Source: UMGS1933 sp051891435
GTDB lineage: Bacteria; Bacillota; Clostridia; TANB77; CAG-508
Length of the DNA stretch: 13,490 nt
Direction: 5' to 3'
NCBI GenBank assembly: GCA_051891435.1
Contig: JBJFFE010000027.1
Location: 1-13,490 of the forward strand
Numbering within the stretch: position 1 is the first letter of the stretch; every line of letters begins with the position of its first letter. The notes beneath the pieces were generated by a model. That model made no database searches and was not told where the DNA came from. It saw nothing but the letters and a program-made list of their open reading frames with translations. Below are positions 7,051 through 13,490 of the stretch, in pieces. The position numbers and the translations under genes were made by a program.

Positions 7051-7090
7051 AATAAAAATAGGAACGTAAAAATAAGTTCCTATTTTTATT
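7051..7090. terminator. Bidirectional terminator between convergent agrD and agrC
   Basis: A perfect 15-bp inverted repeat (7051-7065 with 7076-7090, loop of 10) carries the GGAAC/GTTCC core and T-rich tails on both sides. It begins five bases after the agrD stop and serves as its terminator; it lies 60 bases past the agrC stop on the other strand and can stop that transcript too. Confidence 0.9.
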
Positions 7091-7116
7091 TTTAATTATA
7101 TTTATATATAAAATGT

Positions 7117-7151
7117 TCTAAGCTCTAATTTCTAACTTCTAATCTCTAGTT
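7117..7151. repeat. Five imperfect 7-bp tandem repeats (TCTAANN) at the 3' end of agrC
   Basis: Five consecutive heptamers all begin TCTA: TCTAAGC, TCTAATT, TCTAACT, TCTAATC, TCTAGTT. The period is exactly seven with no slippage, and the last copy runs into the agrC stop codon. Function unknown. Confidence 0.75.
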
Positions 7152-8508
7152 AACAATAAATTTCAAATTGTTGCTTAAAATATTTTTCATTTTTTGTAGT
7201 GTATAAATCTAAATTTTTATTTTTCTTAACAATTTGTCTTACTTCCCATAATCCAAGACCATGATTTTTAACATCTTCTGTAGCTTTAGAGGTTTTGCCT
7301 TTTTCAAATATTTCATTAATATTAACATCTTTATTAGCAAATGTATTTTCTATAGTAAATAATTGTTTATTCTTTTTGTTGTCTTTTCTAATAGTTATAG
7401 TAATTTCTTTTTCTTCACATTGTTTAGCAGCTTCGATTGCATTATCAATTAATATACCAAGAATTTTAGTCAATTCATAAATTTTCATATTTATAGTAGA
7501 TAAATCCATAAATATTTCTAGGTTCATTTTAATTTCAGCTTCGAGTGCTTCATGATATTTAGATGTAAGTAAACTATATATTGCAGGATTATTAATAATT
7601 TCAGGACTAAGTAATGATAAATTATTCACCCTTTGGCAATCTTCTAAAACCTCTGAATAATATTCTTTTAAACCTTCCATGTTGTTGGTAGAAATATAGC
7701 CACCTATACCTTGAACAATATTATTAAAATCATGCTTAAAACCACGGATATTATCATATAATAAAGTTAATGTGTGATTATATAGCTTTTCTTCCTCCAA
7801 ATTTTGAGTAGTAATTTCTAATTTATTTGTTCTAACTAAGCTATACAGACTAGTTATAAAATAAAAGAGTAAGATAAAAATGCTTAGTAGAATGAGGTAT
7901 GTAGGAATAAAACCTAAATATACGAATTCTAAGTAAAATTGAATACCTATTGATATACTACCTAGAATAAAATTAATTATAAAGAGTTTAGAATTAGTAA
8001 TTTTAAATCTATTTAAAAAACTAAATGATAATCTATGTTTCGGTAAAACAAGATATAATAAATACAAAAGTATATAAAATGAAAGTGAAAAAACTATTTT
8101 ATATAAAGGCACAGAAGTAATAGTATTTACACTGATCTTTAATACTATAGAAAACAGAAGTATTAATGGAGTACACACAATAAGAGAAACAATATATATT
8201 GTAATTTCGGATAAAAGGGATTTTAATACATCAAGCTTTAAAATAGTAAAGGAAAGAATTGGGCATATTAATATATTTACAAATGTATAGTAAGGTGAAG
8301 GAACTAAATGCATATTTAATAAACCTAACAAAAATAGTAAGGTAACATATAAATTCTTTTGCTTTTTACTAAAAGAAATTCCTAAAATTTTAGTAAATAT
8401 TATAAAATATAAATAAGATTCTAAGAACATAAAAGGACTAATAATTATATTAGTTAATCTCTCATTTTCCGTAGTTAGCACATTCCAAATTGTTTGTAAA
8501 ATTTCCAT
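7150..8508 (-). CDS. agrC: AgrC-type sensor histidine kinase
   Basis: This 452-residue membrane kinase is expected to sense the mature AgrD peptide and phosphorylate AgrA. The N-terminal 225 residues are strongly hydrophobic, with about six membrane helices. The kinase core follows: FKHDFNNIVQGIGGYI with the phosphorylated His259 (HPK10-type), the N box in LTKILGILIDNAIEAAKQ (about 346-363, Asn356), and a short G box HGLGLWEVRQIVKK (416-429). The start at 8508 is chosen because GGAGGTT lies seven bases ahead; an upstream ATG at 8550 would add 14 residues without a site. The first 47 bases overlap the end of agrA, so translation is probably coupled. It runs against agrBD. Confidence 0.92.
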   Translation of the reverse strand: MEILQTIWNVLTTENERLTNIIISPFMFLESYLYFIIFTKILGISFSKKQKNLYVTLLFLLGLLNMHLVPSPYYTFVNILICPILSFTILKLDVLKSLLSEITIYIVSLIVCTPLILLFSIVLKISVNTITSVPLYKIVFSLSFYILLYLLYLVLPKHRLSFSFLNRFKITNSKLFIINFILGSISIGIQFYLEFVYLGFIPTYLILLSIFILLFYFITSLYSLVRTNKLEITTQNLEEEKLYNHTLTLLYDNIRGFKHDFNNIVQGIGGYISTNNMEGLKEYYSEVLEDCQRVNNLSLLSPEIINNPAIYSLLTSKYHEALEAEIKMNLEIFMDLSTINMKIYELTKILGILIDNAIEAAKQCEEKEITITIRKDNKKNKQLFTIENTFANKDVNINEIFEKGKTSKATEDVKNHGLGLWEVRQIVKKNKNLDLYTTKNEKYFKQQFEIYC

Positions 8509-9202
8509 TTTTAAAAACCTCCATAAAATTAGTTTTATATTTCGCACCAATATTACAAAATTGGTTATTTTTCAATTCTAAAATATTTTCATTATTTTTA
8601 AATTCTGTTACATTATTAATATTAACAATATAAGACTTATGGCATCTCACGAAATTTTCTGGCAGACAATTTTCAAATTTAGAAAAGGAACTATAAGTTT
8701 CATATGATTGCGTAGATGTACAAAAAACAAGTTTCATACCATCTTTTTTTATGTAGTTTATTTCGTCAGCATTAATTATAGTTCTATTATTATTTATCTT
8801 TATAAAAGTAGTATGTTCTGTATGCATATCTTCTATTAATCTTAATACAGTTTCTTCAAGACGCTCGTCAACAATTGGCTTAGGTAAATAGTCAAAAGTT
8901 TTATATTTATAAGCTAATAATGCATATTCTAAGTGCCCTGTTAAAAATATTATATAAACATTTCTATTTCTCCTTCTAACTAGATCAGCAATATCACAAC
9001 CATTTAAATTATCGTTTAGATTAATATCTAAAAATAATACATCTACCTTGTTTTCATTTACATATGTTAGTACTTCTGAAGGTTTAGAAGCTAATAAACT
9101 AACTTGTGCTTCAATATTATTTTTTATGAAAATACTTTCTAACATTCTAGATAATCTATTCAAAGAGGGAAGGCTATCATCACATAAAACAAAATTTAAC
9201 AT
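8462..9202 (-). CDS. agrA: AgrA-type response regulator (receiver plus LytTR DNA-binding domain)
   Basis: This 246-residue regulator has a receiver domain with the acidic pair Asp8-Asp9, phosphoacceptor Asp59 in LFLDINLND, Thr88 in FLTGH and Lys108 in YLPKP. A LytTR DNA-binding domain follows (about 140-240; NADEINYIKKDGMKLVF, and NFVRCHKSYIVNINNV is its signature end). This is the AgrA/LytR architecture. The start at 9202 is set by GGAGTG a few bases upstream; the frame stays open 44 codons further with no site. A strong promoter lies at 9306-9334. agrA comes first and agrC second on this transcript, with a 47-base overlap, the reverse of the staphylococcal C-then-A order. LytTR targets are not evident near agrB. 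Confidence 0.93.
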   Translation of the reverse strand: MLNFVLCDDSLPSLNRLSRMLESIFIKNNIEAQVSLLASKPSEVLTYVNENKVDVLFLDINLNDNLNGCDIADLVRRRNRNVYIIFLTGHLEYALLAYKYKTFDYLPKPIVDERLEETVLRLIEDMHTEHTTFIKINNNRTIINADEINYIKKDGMKLVFCTSTQSYETYSSFSKFENCLPENFVRCHKSYIVNINNVTEFKNNENILELKNNQFCNIGAKYKTNFMEVFKNGNFTNNLECANYGK

Positions 9203-9305
9203 AGTTATCACTCCATTATAAATATCTCTAAATGACAGAAATCTTAGGTAAAAAACAATTCGACACGAAATAAAAAAATTCCTATTTTTTCCAGCAATTT
9301 CCTTA

Positions 9306-9334
9306 AATATAATCCAATTTATTGGCGATGTCAA
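9306..9334 (-). promoter_or_regulatory. Strong sigma-A-type promoter of agrA-agrC
   Basis: On the minus strand, a consensus -35 TTGACA (9329-9334) and -10 TATATT (9306-9311) are 17 bases apart. Transcription would start near 9299, giving a leader of about 97 bases to the agrA ATG. A second TTGACA lies 14 bases further upstream (9343-9348) with no fitting -10. Confidence 0.88.
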
Positions 9335-9527
9335 GGAAAAAATGTCAAAAAATAAAAAATAACGTTTAGAGGAAAAAATAATATTTTATATAAGTAAAAA
9401 CAATGTATATTTAAAATTATATTGTACTGAAGAAATAGATATAGAAACATATCTATTTTTTATACCCAAGTAATAATTCATAAACAAAAACATAAAATTA
9501 AACAGAATTGATGGGAGGAAAAAGTAT
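9335..9527. other. Intergenic region between divergent agrA and pdaA
   Basis: The gene-free gap runs from 9203 to 9527 (325 bases). Its left part holds the agrA leader and promoter. The rest is very AT-rich with no coding frame. Apart from the hairpin at 9433-9461 and the pdaA ribosome binding site (GGGAGG at about 9513-9518) I see nothing I can name; no convincing promoter for pdaA, vegetative or sporulation-type, was found by eye. Confidence 0.6.
9433..9461 (+). terminator. Short AT-rich terminator-like hairpin in the pdaA leader
   Basis: A perfect 10-bp stem, AAATAGATAT/ATATCTATTT, with a 6-base loop is followed by a run of six T on the + strand. No gene ends nearby on this strand, so it would be a leader attenuator of pdaA or the end of a small upstream transcript. 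The stem is weak in GC. Confidence 0.45.
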
Positions 9528-10334
9528 ATGAAAAATAAAAAAATGATTGCAATTTTTGGAGTTATGGTGATAATGCTTTTATTTTCAATATTAGCAATAA
9601 AATCAGATAGTAGTACTATTGAGACAAGTGTAAATATAACACTTAGTAATAAAAAAATAGGTTGGGGAATAAAAAGAAATGATAATCATGAACAACCAGA
9701 TTTGGGAGCAAACAATAAAAAATTAATTGATGAAAATGAAGATATAGCAATGGGAAACAATGAAAATAAATATGTGTATTTGACTTTCGATAATGGTTAT
9801 GAAGCAGGTTATACTAGCAAAATTTTAGATACATTAAAAGAAAATGATGTAAAAGCAGCATTCTTTATAACAGGTCATTATTTAAATAGCCAGCCAGATT
9901 TAGTAGAAAGAATGATAAATGAAGGACATATAGTTGGAAATCACACAGTAAACCATTATAGTATGCCAGATTTATCAGATGAAGAAATAAAAAAAGAAGT
10001 TCAAACATTACATACTGCAGTATATGAGAAGTTTAATTACGAAATGAAATATTTAAGGCCCCCCAGAGGAGAGTTTAGTCAAAGGACGTTAAGCCTTACT
10101 AAAAGTTTAGGATATACAACAGTAATGTGGAGCTTTGCATATGATGATTGGGATGAGAATAAACAAGGCAGAGAAGAATATGCAAAAGAAAAAATACTAT
10201 CTAATATACATAATGGCTGTGTAATGTTGTTACATGCAAATTCAAAAGACAATGCGAATATATTAGATGAAGTTATAAAAGAAATAAAAAATATGGGGTA
10301 TGAGTTTAAAACTTTAGACGAATTCAAAAGGTAG
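9528..10334 (+). CDS. pdaA: Muramic delta-lactam polysaccharide deacetylase (PdaA-like)
   Basis: This 268-residue exported enzyme (membrane anchor or signal at about 5-24) has a NodB polysaccharide-deacetylase domain. PdaA removes the acetyl group from muramic acid in spore cortex peptidoglycan, a step toward muramic delta-lactam, which is needed for germination. PdaA hallmarks are present: WGIKRNDNHEQPDLG before the domain (about 46-60), and TFDNGYE (86-92), with Asn instead of the second Asp of ordinary deacetylases. Also present are the metal-binding NHTVNH (138-143), RPPRGEFS (177-184) and LLHA (234-237). Length matches Bacillus PdaA (about 263). The start has GGGAGG ten bases before ATG. 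It lies directly ahead of two more sporulation genes. Confidence 0.93.
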   Translation: MKNKKMIAIFGVMVIMLLFSILAIKSDSSTIETSVNITLSNKKIGWGIKRNDNHEQPDLGANNKKLIDENEDIAMGNNENKYVYLTFDNGYEAGYTSKILDTLKENDVKAAFFITGHYLNSQPDLVERMINEGHIVGNHTVNHYSMPDLSDEEIKKEVQTLHTAVYEKFNYEMKYLRPPRGEFSQRTLSLTKSLGYTTVMWSFAYDDWDENKQGREEYAKEKILSNIHNGCVMLLHANSKDNANILDEVIKEIKNMGYEFKTLDEFKR

Positions 10335-10377
10335 GAAACGACGCCTTCATCGTTGCGAAAAAGAACAGGAGGTAGAT

Positions 10378-10650
10378 ATGCCTAGAAAAGTGAACAGATT
10401 ATCACAAATGCTAGATATGCCAAGAGAATTAGATAAAAAACAAACAAAATTAACTATAATTTCTTTTGATGAAGTGCTTATAGAAAATTACAAAGGAATT
10501 ATGGAATATGAAGAATTTTTCGTAAAAATAAATACAGAGATAGGAACAATAAATATTAATGGATTTAACTTAAATTTGGAACAAATGACAAATGAAGACA
10601 TATTAGTAAAAGGTGTAATAAATAGTATAGATTTAGAAAGGATTAACTAA
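10378..10650 (+). CDS. yqfC: Sporulation protein YqfC
   Basis: This 90-residue protein belongs to the YabP/YqfC family, expressed in the mother cell during sporulation in Bacillus; its biochemical role is unknown. The typical frame is visible: a basic start, the LDMPRELDKKQTKLTIISFD block, the central IENYKGIMEYEEFFVKINTE motif, and GTININGFNLNLEQMTNEDI toward the end. No membrane segment is seen. The start follows a consensus AGGAGGT. The stop codon touches the yqfD ATG directly, so the two genes are surely co-translated, as in other spore formers. Confidence 0.92.
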   Translation: MPRKVNRLSQMLDMPRELDKKQTKLTIISFDEVLIENYKGIMEYEEFFVKINTEIGTININGFNLNLEQMTNEDILVKGVINSIDLERIN

Positions 10651-11836
10651 ATGATTTTTAAAATATTATTTTATTATATAGTAGGATATTTAAATATAAT
10701 AGTAGAAGGAGTTTTTGTAGAAAGATTTATAAATATCTGTAAAAGTAAAAACATTTTATTATGGAATATAAAAATGGAAAAAGGAGTAAAACTCTATGCC
10801 AATATTGGAATAAAAGATTATAGAAATATACGTGAAATTGCTAGGAAAACCAATACTAAAATTAGAATTAGAAAAAAATGTGGAATTCCTTTTTTATTAA
10901 ATAAATATAAAAAAAGAAAAATCCTTGTAGGTATTGTTATAGTAATTGCTTTGGGACTAATTGTTACGTCAAATTTTATATGGAATATTAATATCACTGG
11001 TAATACTCAAATATCTACAGAGGAAATTGTTAAAGCTCTTGAAGAAGAAGGACTAAAATTAGGTACATACAAAGGAAATTTGGATACCACAAATATTATA
11101 CAAAATATAAGATTAAAAAGGGATGATATTGCTTGGATGGGAATTACTATTAAAGGAACAAATGCAGAAATACAAATAAAAGAAACCACAAAAGCACCAA
11201 GTATAGTAGACAAGGACGAATATTGTAACATCATTGCAGATAAAGAAGGAATGATTACAAAAATAAGTGTACAAAATGGTACTGCAAACGTAAAGGTAGG
11301 AGATATAGTAAAAAAAGGAGATATATTAGCTTATGGATATTTAGAAGGTAAGTATACAGGGATTAGGTATGTACATAGCATGGCAGACATCGAAGCAAAA
11401 GTCTGGTACTCAAAAAAAGAAAAAGTTTATTTAAATCAAGAAGTTCCTACGGACACAGGAAATACAGAGACAAAATATAGTTTGGTTATAAATAATTTTA
11501 AAATAAATTTTTATAAAACCCTTTCAAAATTTGAAAAATATGATACAATAAATGAGAGCAAAAAACTAATGTTATTTTCTAATTTTTATTTACCAATAGA
11601 ACTTATAAAAACAACTAATGAAGAGTATGTATTAAAAGATGTAACATATACGGCAGAAGAACTTACACGGAATTACAGTACAAAAAATAGAAGAAGAACT
11701 AAAAACACAAATACCAGATGAAAAAAACATAATAAATAAGCAAATAAATACAAATACAGGCGAAGGGTATATAGAAATAGAAGTCATTTATGAAGTGCTT
11801 GAAACTATCGGAGTGGAAGACAAAATAATTTTTTAA
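10651..11836 (+). pseudogene. yqfD: Sporulation protein YqfD, interrupted by a one-base frameshift
   Basis: YqfD is a mother-cell membrane protein of sporulation with unknown mechanism. The N-terminal GYLNIIVEGVFVERFINICK-type segment (12-31) and ILLWNIK are family hallmarks. A membrane helix follows at about 91-110, then a large outer domain. The first frame reads to 11721 and ends in an arginine/asparagine-rich tail (STKNRRRTKNTNTR) foreign to the family. Removing one C at 11668 (after residue 339) joins a frame reading IEEELKTQIPDEKNI ... GYIEIEVIYEVLETIGVEDKIIF to a stop at 11834-11836. That is the expected YqfD C-terminus and gives 394 residues, near the usual 398. A mutation or a sequence error would look the same. 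It begins immediately after yqfC without a gap. Confidence 0.9.
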
Positions 11837-11851
11837 GAGGAGAGTGGTAAA

Positions 11852-13066
11852 ATGGAACAAAGAAGCTTGCGAGTAGTTGAGACAAATAAGACATTTTTTA
11901 GTAAAATAACAAATTCTATTTCAAAATTATTAGTACCTACAAGAATAGGGCTAAATAGTATGATAATTTCAATGAAAAGAAATAGTCTTATAAAAGCATA
12001 TATGAACTATATTTCGATTCAAAATGAGACCGATGAAGAAAAGAAAGGTTTAGCTAGTAAAAAATATGAAGATGCATATTCCTTATATTTAGAGAGCATT
12101 GACAAAAATATAATGGATAATCTTTATAAAAAAGTAAAAAATGGGATTGCAAATGACTTCGAAAAGGAAGCTTTAGCAAAATATTATTTTGTAGTTAGCT
12201 TAAAAGATAAACATTACTTAGAATATAAATACAAAAAACAAGAATATTTATTAAAAATAGATTATGAAACAGCAAGTAACATGAAAAAAGAAAACTTGCT
12301 AAAAACGTATAAAGAATTTTATGTATCAAAAATGGATTCTTTATATAAAGGATTACTAAAAAATTATTCAGTAGAACTTACAGATAATAATAAAAAGGAC
12401 ATGCCTTCTGAGAAAACTTTTGATAAAATATTTGGAACATTAGAAGCCTATGTATCTGAAATATTACCAATAAAGATATCATTAAAAGATGAAAATAAAA
12501 AATATCAAGAAGAATACGATAAATATGAAGAAGTCGCAATAGGAAAATTAAATGAACAAGAAAAAATATTAAAAAACATGGTGTTAATTGGTATTAGTAG
12601 AAAATTCTTTACACATAGTTTACCATTAGGAGCAACCGAGGAATGTTATAATTGGTTAATAGAACAAATGAGATATATAATTACTATGGAAACTAATAAG
12701 AAAAAACAAGAAAAAGCATATGAAACGCTAATAAAAATAATAGAAGATTATAATTTGAAATTATTATCAACAAAAGTATATTGGGATAATCCAATAGAAA
12801 AAGAACAGTACAAAATCTTCTGGAATAAATACAATGAAATCCAAAAAATAGAAAACGAAGAAGAAAAACAAAAACAAAAAACAATACTTTTCTTAAAAGA
12901 TGACTTGAAAAAAATATACAAAAACAAGCGAAAAAACAAAAAGATATTAAATATATATACTAATTATTTGGTGGAACTTGGAGCAATGAGAGTATTAAAA
13001 AACAGTTGCAAAACAAGTACTTATGTTTTAAAAGGAGAAAAACGAGTATGGAACATGCAGAAATAA
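11852..13066 (+). CDS. Unknown 404-residue charged protein between yqfD and ybeY
   Basis: I do not recognise this gene. The protein is soluble-looking, very rich in Lys, Glu and Tyr, with no signal peptide or membrane helix, and predicted largely helical with likely coiled-coil stretches (about 210-242 and 278-360). A less charged block in the middle, RKFFTHSLPLGATEECYNWL (250-269), is the most motif-like part. The start is well supported by AGAGGAGAG ahead of ATG, 15 bases after the corrected yqfD stop. Its end overlaps the ybeY start by 19 bases, so it sits inside the operon. In many Firmicutes phoH (and the HD phosphohydrolase yqfF) lie between yqfD and ybeY. No Walker A motif is seen here, so it is not PhoH. 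Confidence 0.82.
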   Translation: MEQRSLRVVETNKTFFSKITNSISKLLVPTRIGLNSMIISMKRNSLIKAYMNYISIQNETDEEKKGLASKKYEDAYSLYLESIDKNIMDNLYKKVKNGIANDFEKEALAKYYFVVSLKDKHYLEYKYKKQEYLLKIDYETASNMKKENLLKTYKEFYVSKMDSLYKGLLKNYSVELTDNNKKDMPSEKTFDKIFGTLEAYVSEILPIKISLKDENKKYQEEYDKYEEVAIGKLNEQEKILKNMVLIGISRKFFTHSLPLGATEECYNWLIEQMRYIITMETNKKKQEKAYETLIKIIEDYNLKLLSTKVYWDNPIEKEQYKIFWNKYNEIQKIENEEEKQKQKTILFLKDDLKKIYKNKRKNKKILNIYTNYLVELGAMRVLKNSCKTSTYVLKGEKRVWNMQK

Positions 13067-13490
13067 ACTTTTTAGAAATAGAAGAAAATGAAAAGTATGA
13101 AGAATATATTAAACATATTGTAAATGAATGTTTCAAAGAAGAAAAGTTAGACAAAAAGAATTTATATATAAATATTGTATTAACAAATCCAAAAAATATA
13201 AGGCAAATAAATAAAGAACAGAGAGGAATAGATAAAGAAACGGATGTATTATCATTTCCAATGTTTGAAAAAACAGAAATATCAAAAATTAAAGATAACC
13301 AATTAGATATTTTTGGAGATATAGTAATTTCAATAGAAAGAGTTAGAAATCAAGCAGAAGAATATGGGCATAGTTTTGAAAGGGAATTAGCATATATGGT
13401 AGTACATGGATTTTATCACCTAATGGGATATGACCATATGGAGGAACAAGACAAAGTAAAAATGCGAGAAAGAGAAGAAAATATATTAAA
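13048..13490 (+). CDS. ybeY: Endoribonuclease YbeY, 3' end beyond the window
   Basis: YbeY is a metal-dependent endoribonuclease needed for 16S rRNA 3' maturation and ribosome quality control. The visible 147 residues include the RGIDKETDVLSFPM block (59-72), FGDIVIS (89-95) and the zinc-binding signature HGFYHLMGYDH with His120, His124 and His130. The start at ATG 13048 follows AAAGGAG by about eleven bases and overlaps the end of the preceding gene by 19 bases. The usual family length is 150-170 residues, so only a short tail is missing past the right edge. Confidence 0.95.
   Translation, partial: MEHAEINFLEIEENEKYEEYIKHIVNECFKEEKLDKKNLYINIVLTNPKNIRQINKEQRGIDKETDVLSFPMFEKTEISKIKDNQLDIFGDIVISIERVRNQAEEYGHSFERELAYMVVHGFYHLMGYDHMEEQDKVKMREREENIL

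Noticed and set aside
8509..8550. Longer agrC start (14 extra residues)
   Set aside because: No ribosome binding site precedes ATG 8550, while ATG 8508 has GGAGGTT seven bases ahead and begins a normal AgrC N-terminus.
9203..9334. N-terminal extension of agrA by 44 residues
   Set aside because: The extension runs back through the leader and the promoter at 9306-9334, and the receiver domain begins at the internal Met with a good ribosome binding site.
10337..10354. Small hairpin AACGA/TCGTT between pdaA and yqfC
   Set aside because: Only five pairs around an 8-base loop and no T-run; too weak to call a terminator or leader, though its GC content is locally high.
12693..12939. Two Phe-rich minus-strand frames inside the 404-residue gene
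   Set aside because: Antisense shadows of a Lys/Glu-rich gene; no ribosome binding sites and no family resemblance.
1..13490. CRISPR arrays, tRNA genes, transposases or phage genes
   Set aside because: None seen: no spaced direct repeats of CRISPR size, no cloverleaf, and no mobile-element motifs in any frame.

Overview
The window is low-GC, AT-rich DNA with strong purine-rich ribosome binding sites and heavy AGA/ATA codon use. Its gene content (bofA, yqfC, yqfD and a PdaA-type deacetylase, plus a peptide quorum-sensing locus) points to an endospore-forming member of the Clostridia. No gene here allows a finer assignment.

Left part (1-5000). A GC-rich, long-hairpin structured RNA (about 28-186) lies beside rpsT, which runs leftward and has its own promoter and terminator. 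A divergent promoter drives a dGTPase-family HD gene. Next come a DUF2508/YaaL small protein, a GC-rich structured leader, bofA, and then hpt and uvrC from a near-consensus promoter. uvrC is interrupted by a single extra base.

Middle part (5000-9530). A small one-helix membrane protein and an RlmI/COG1092-type methyltransferase end at a strong bidirectional terminator. Then comes a complete agr-type system in an unusual layout. agrB and a 39-residue agrD precursor run rightward and converge on agrC and agrA, which run leftward in the order agrA then agrC with overlapping reading frames. AgrB would process and export the AgrD peptide, AgrC would sense it, and AgrA (receiver plus LytTR) would regulate transcription. 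Three things stand out. AgrD has no cysteine. The agrB ribosome binding site and start codon are buried in a 13-bp hairpin. A strong sigma-A-type promoter lies ahead of agrA.

Right part (9530-13490). A pdaA-like muramic delta-lactam (spore cortex) deacetylase is followed by yqfC and yqfD (yqfD also carries one extra base), then a 404-residue protein I do not recognise, and ybeY cut by the window edge. In many Firmicutes phoH lies between yqfD and ybeY; here the unknown gene fills that slot.

Both frameshifts (uvrC and yqfD) are repaired by removing one C directly before GG, and in both the downstream frame keeps its family signature. They may be consensus errors rather than true gene loss.
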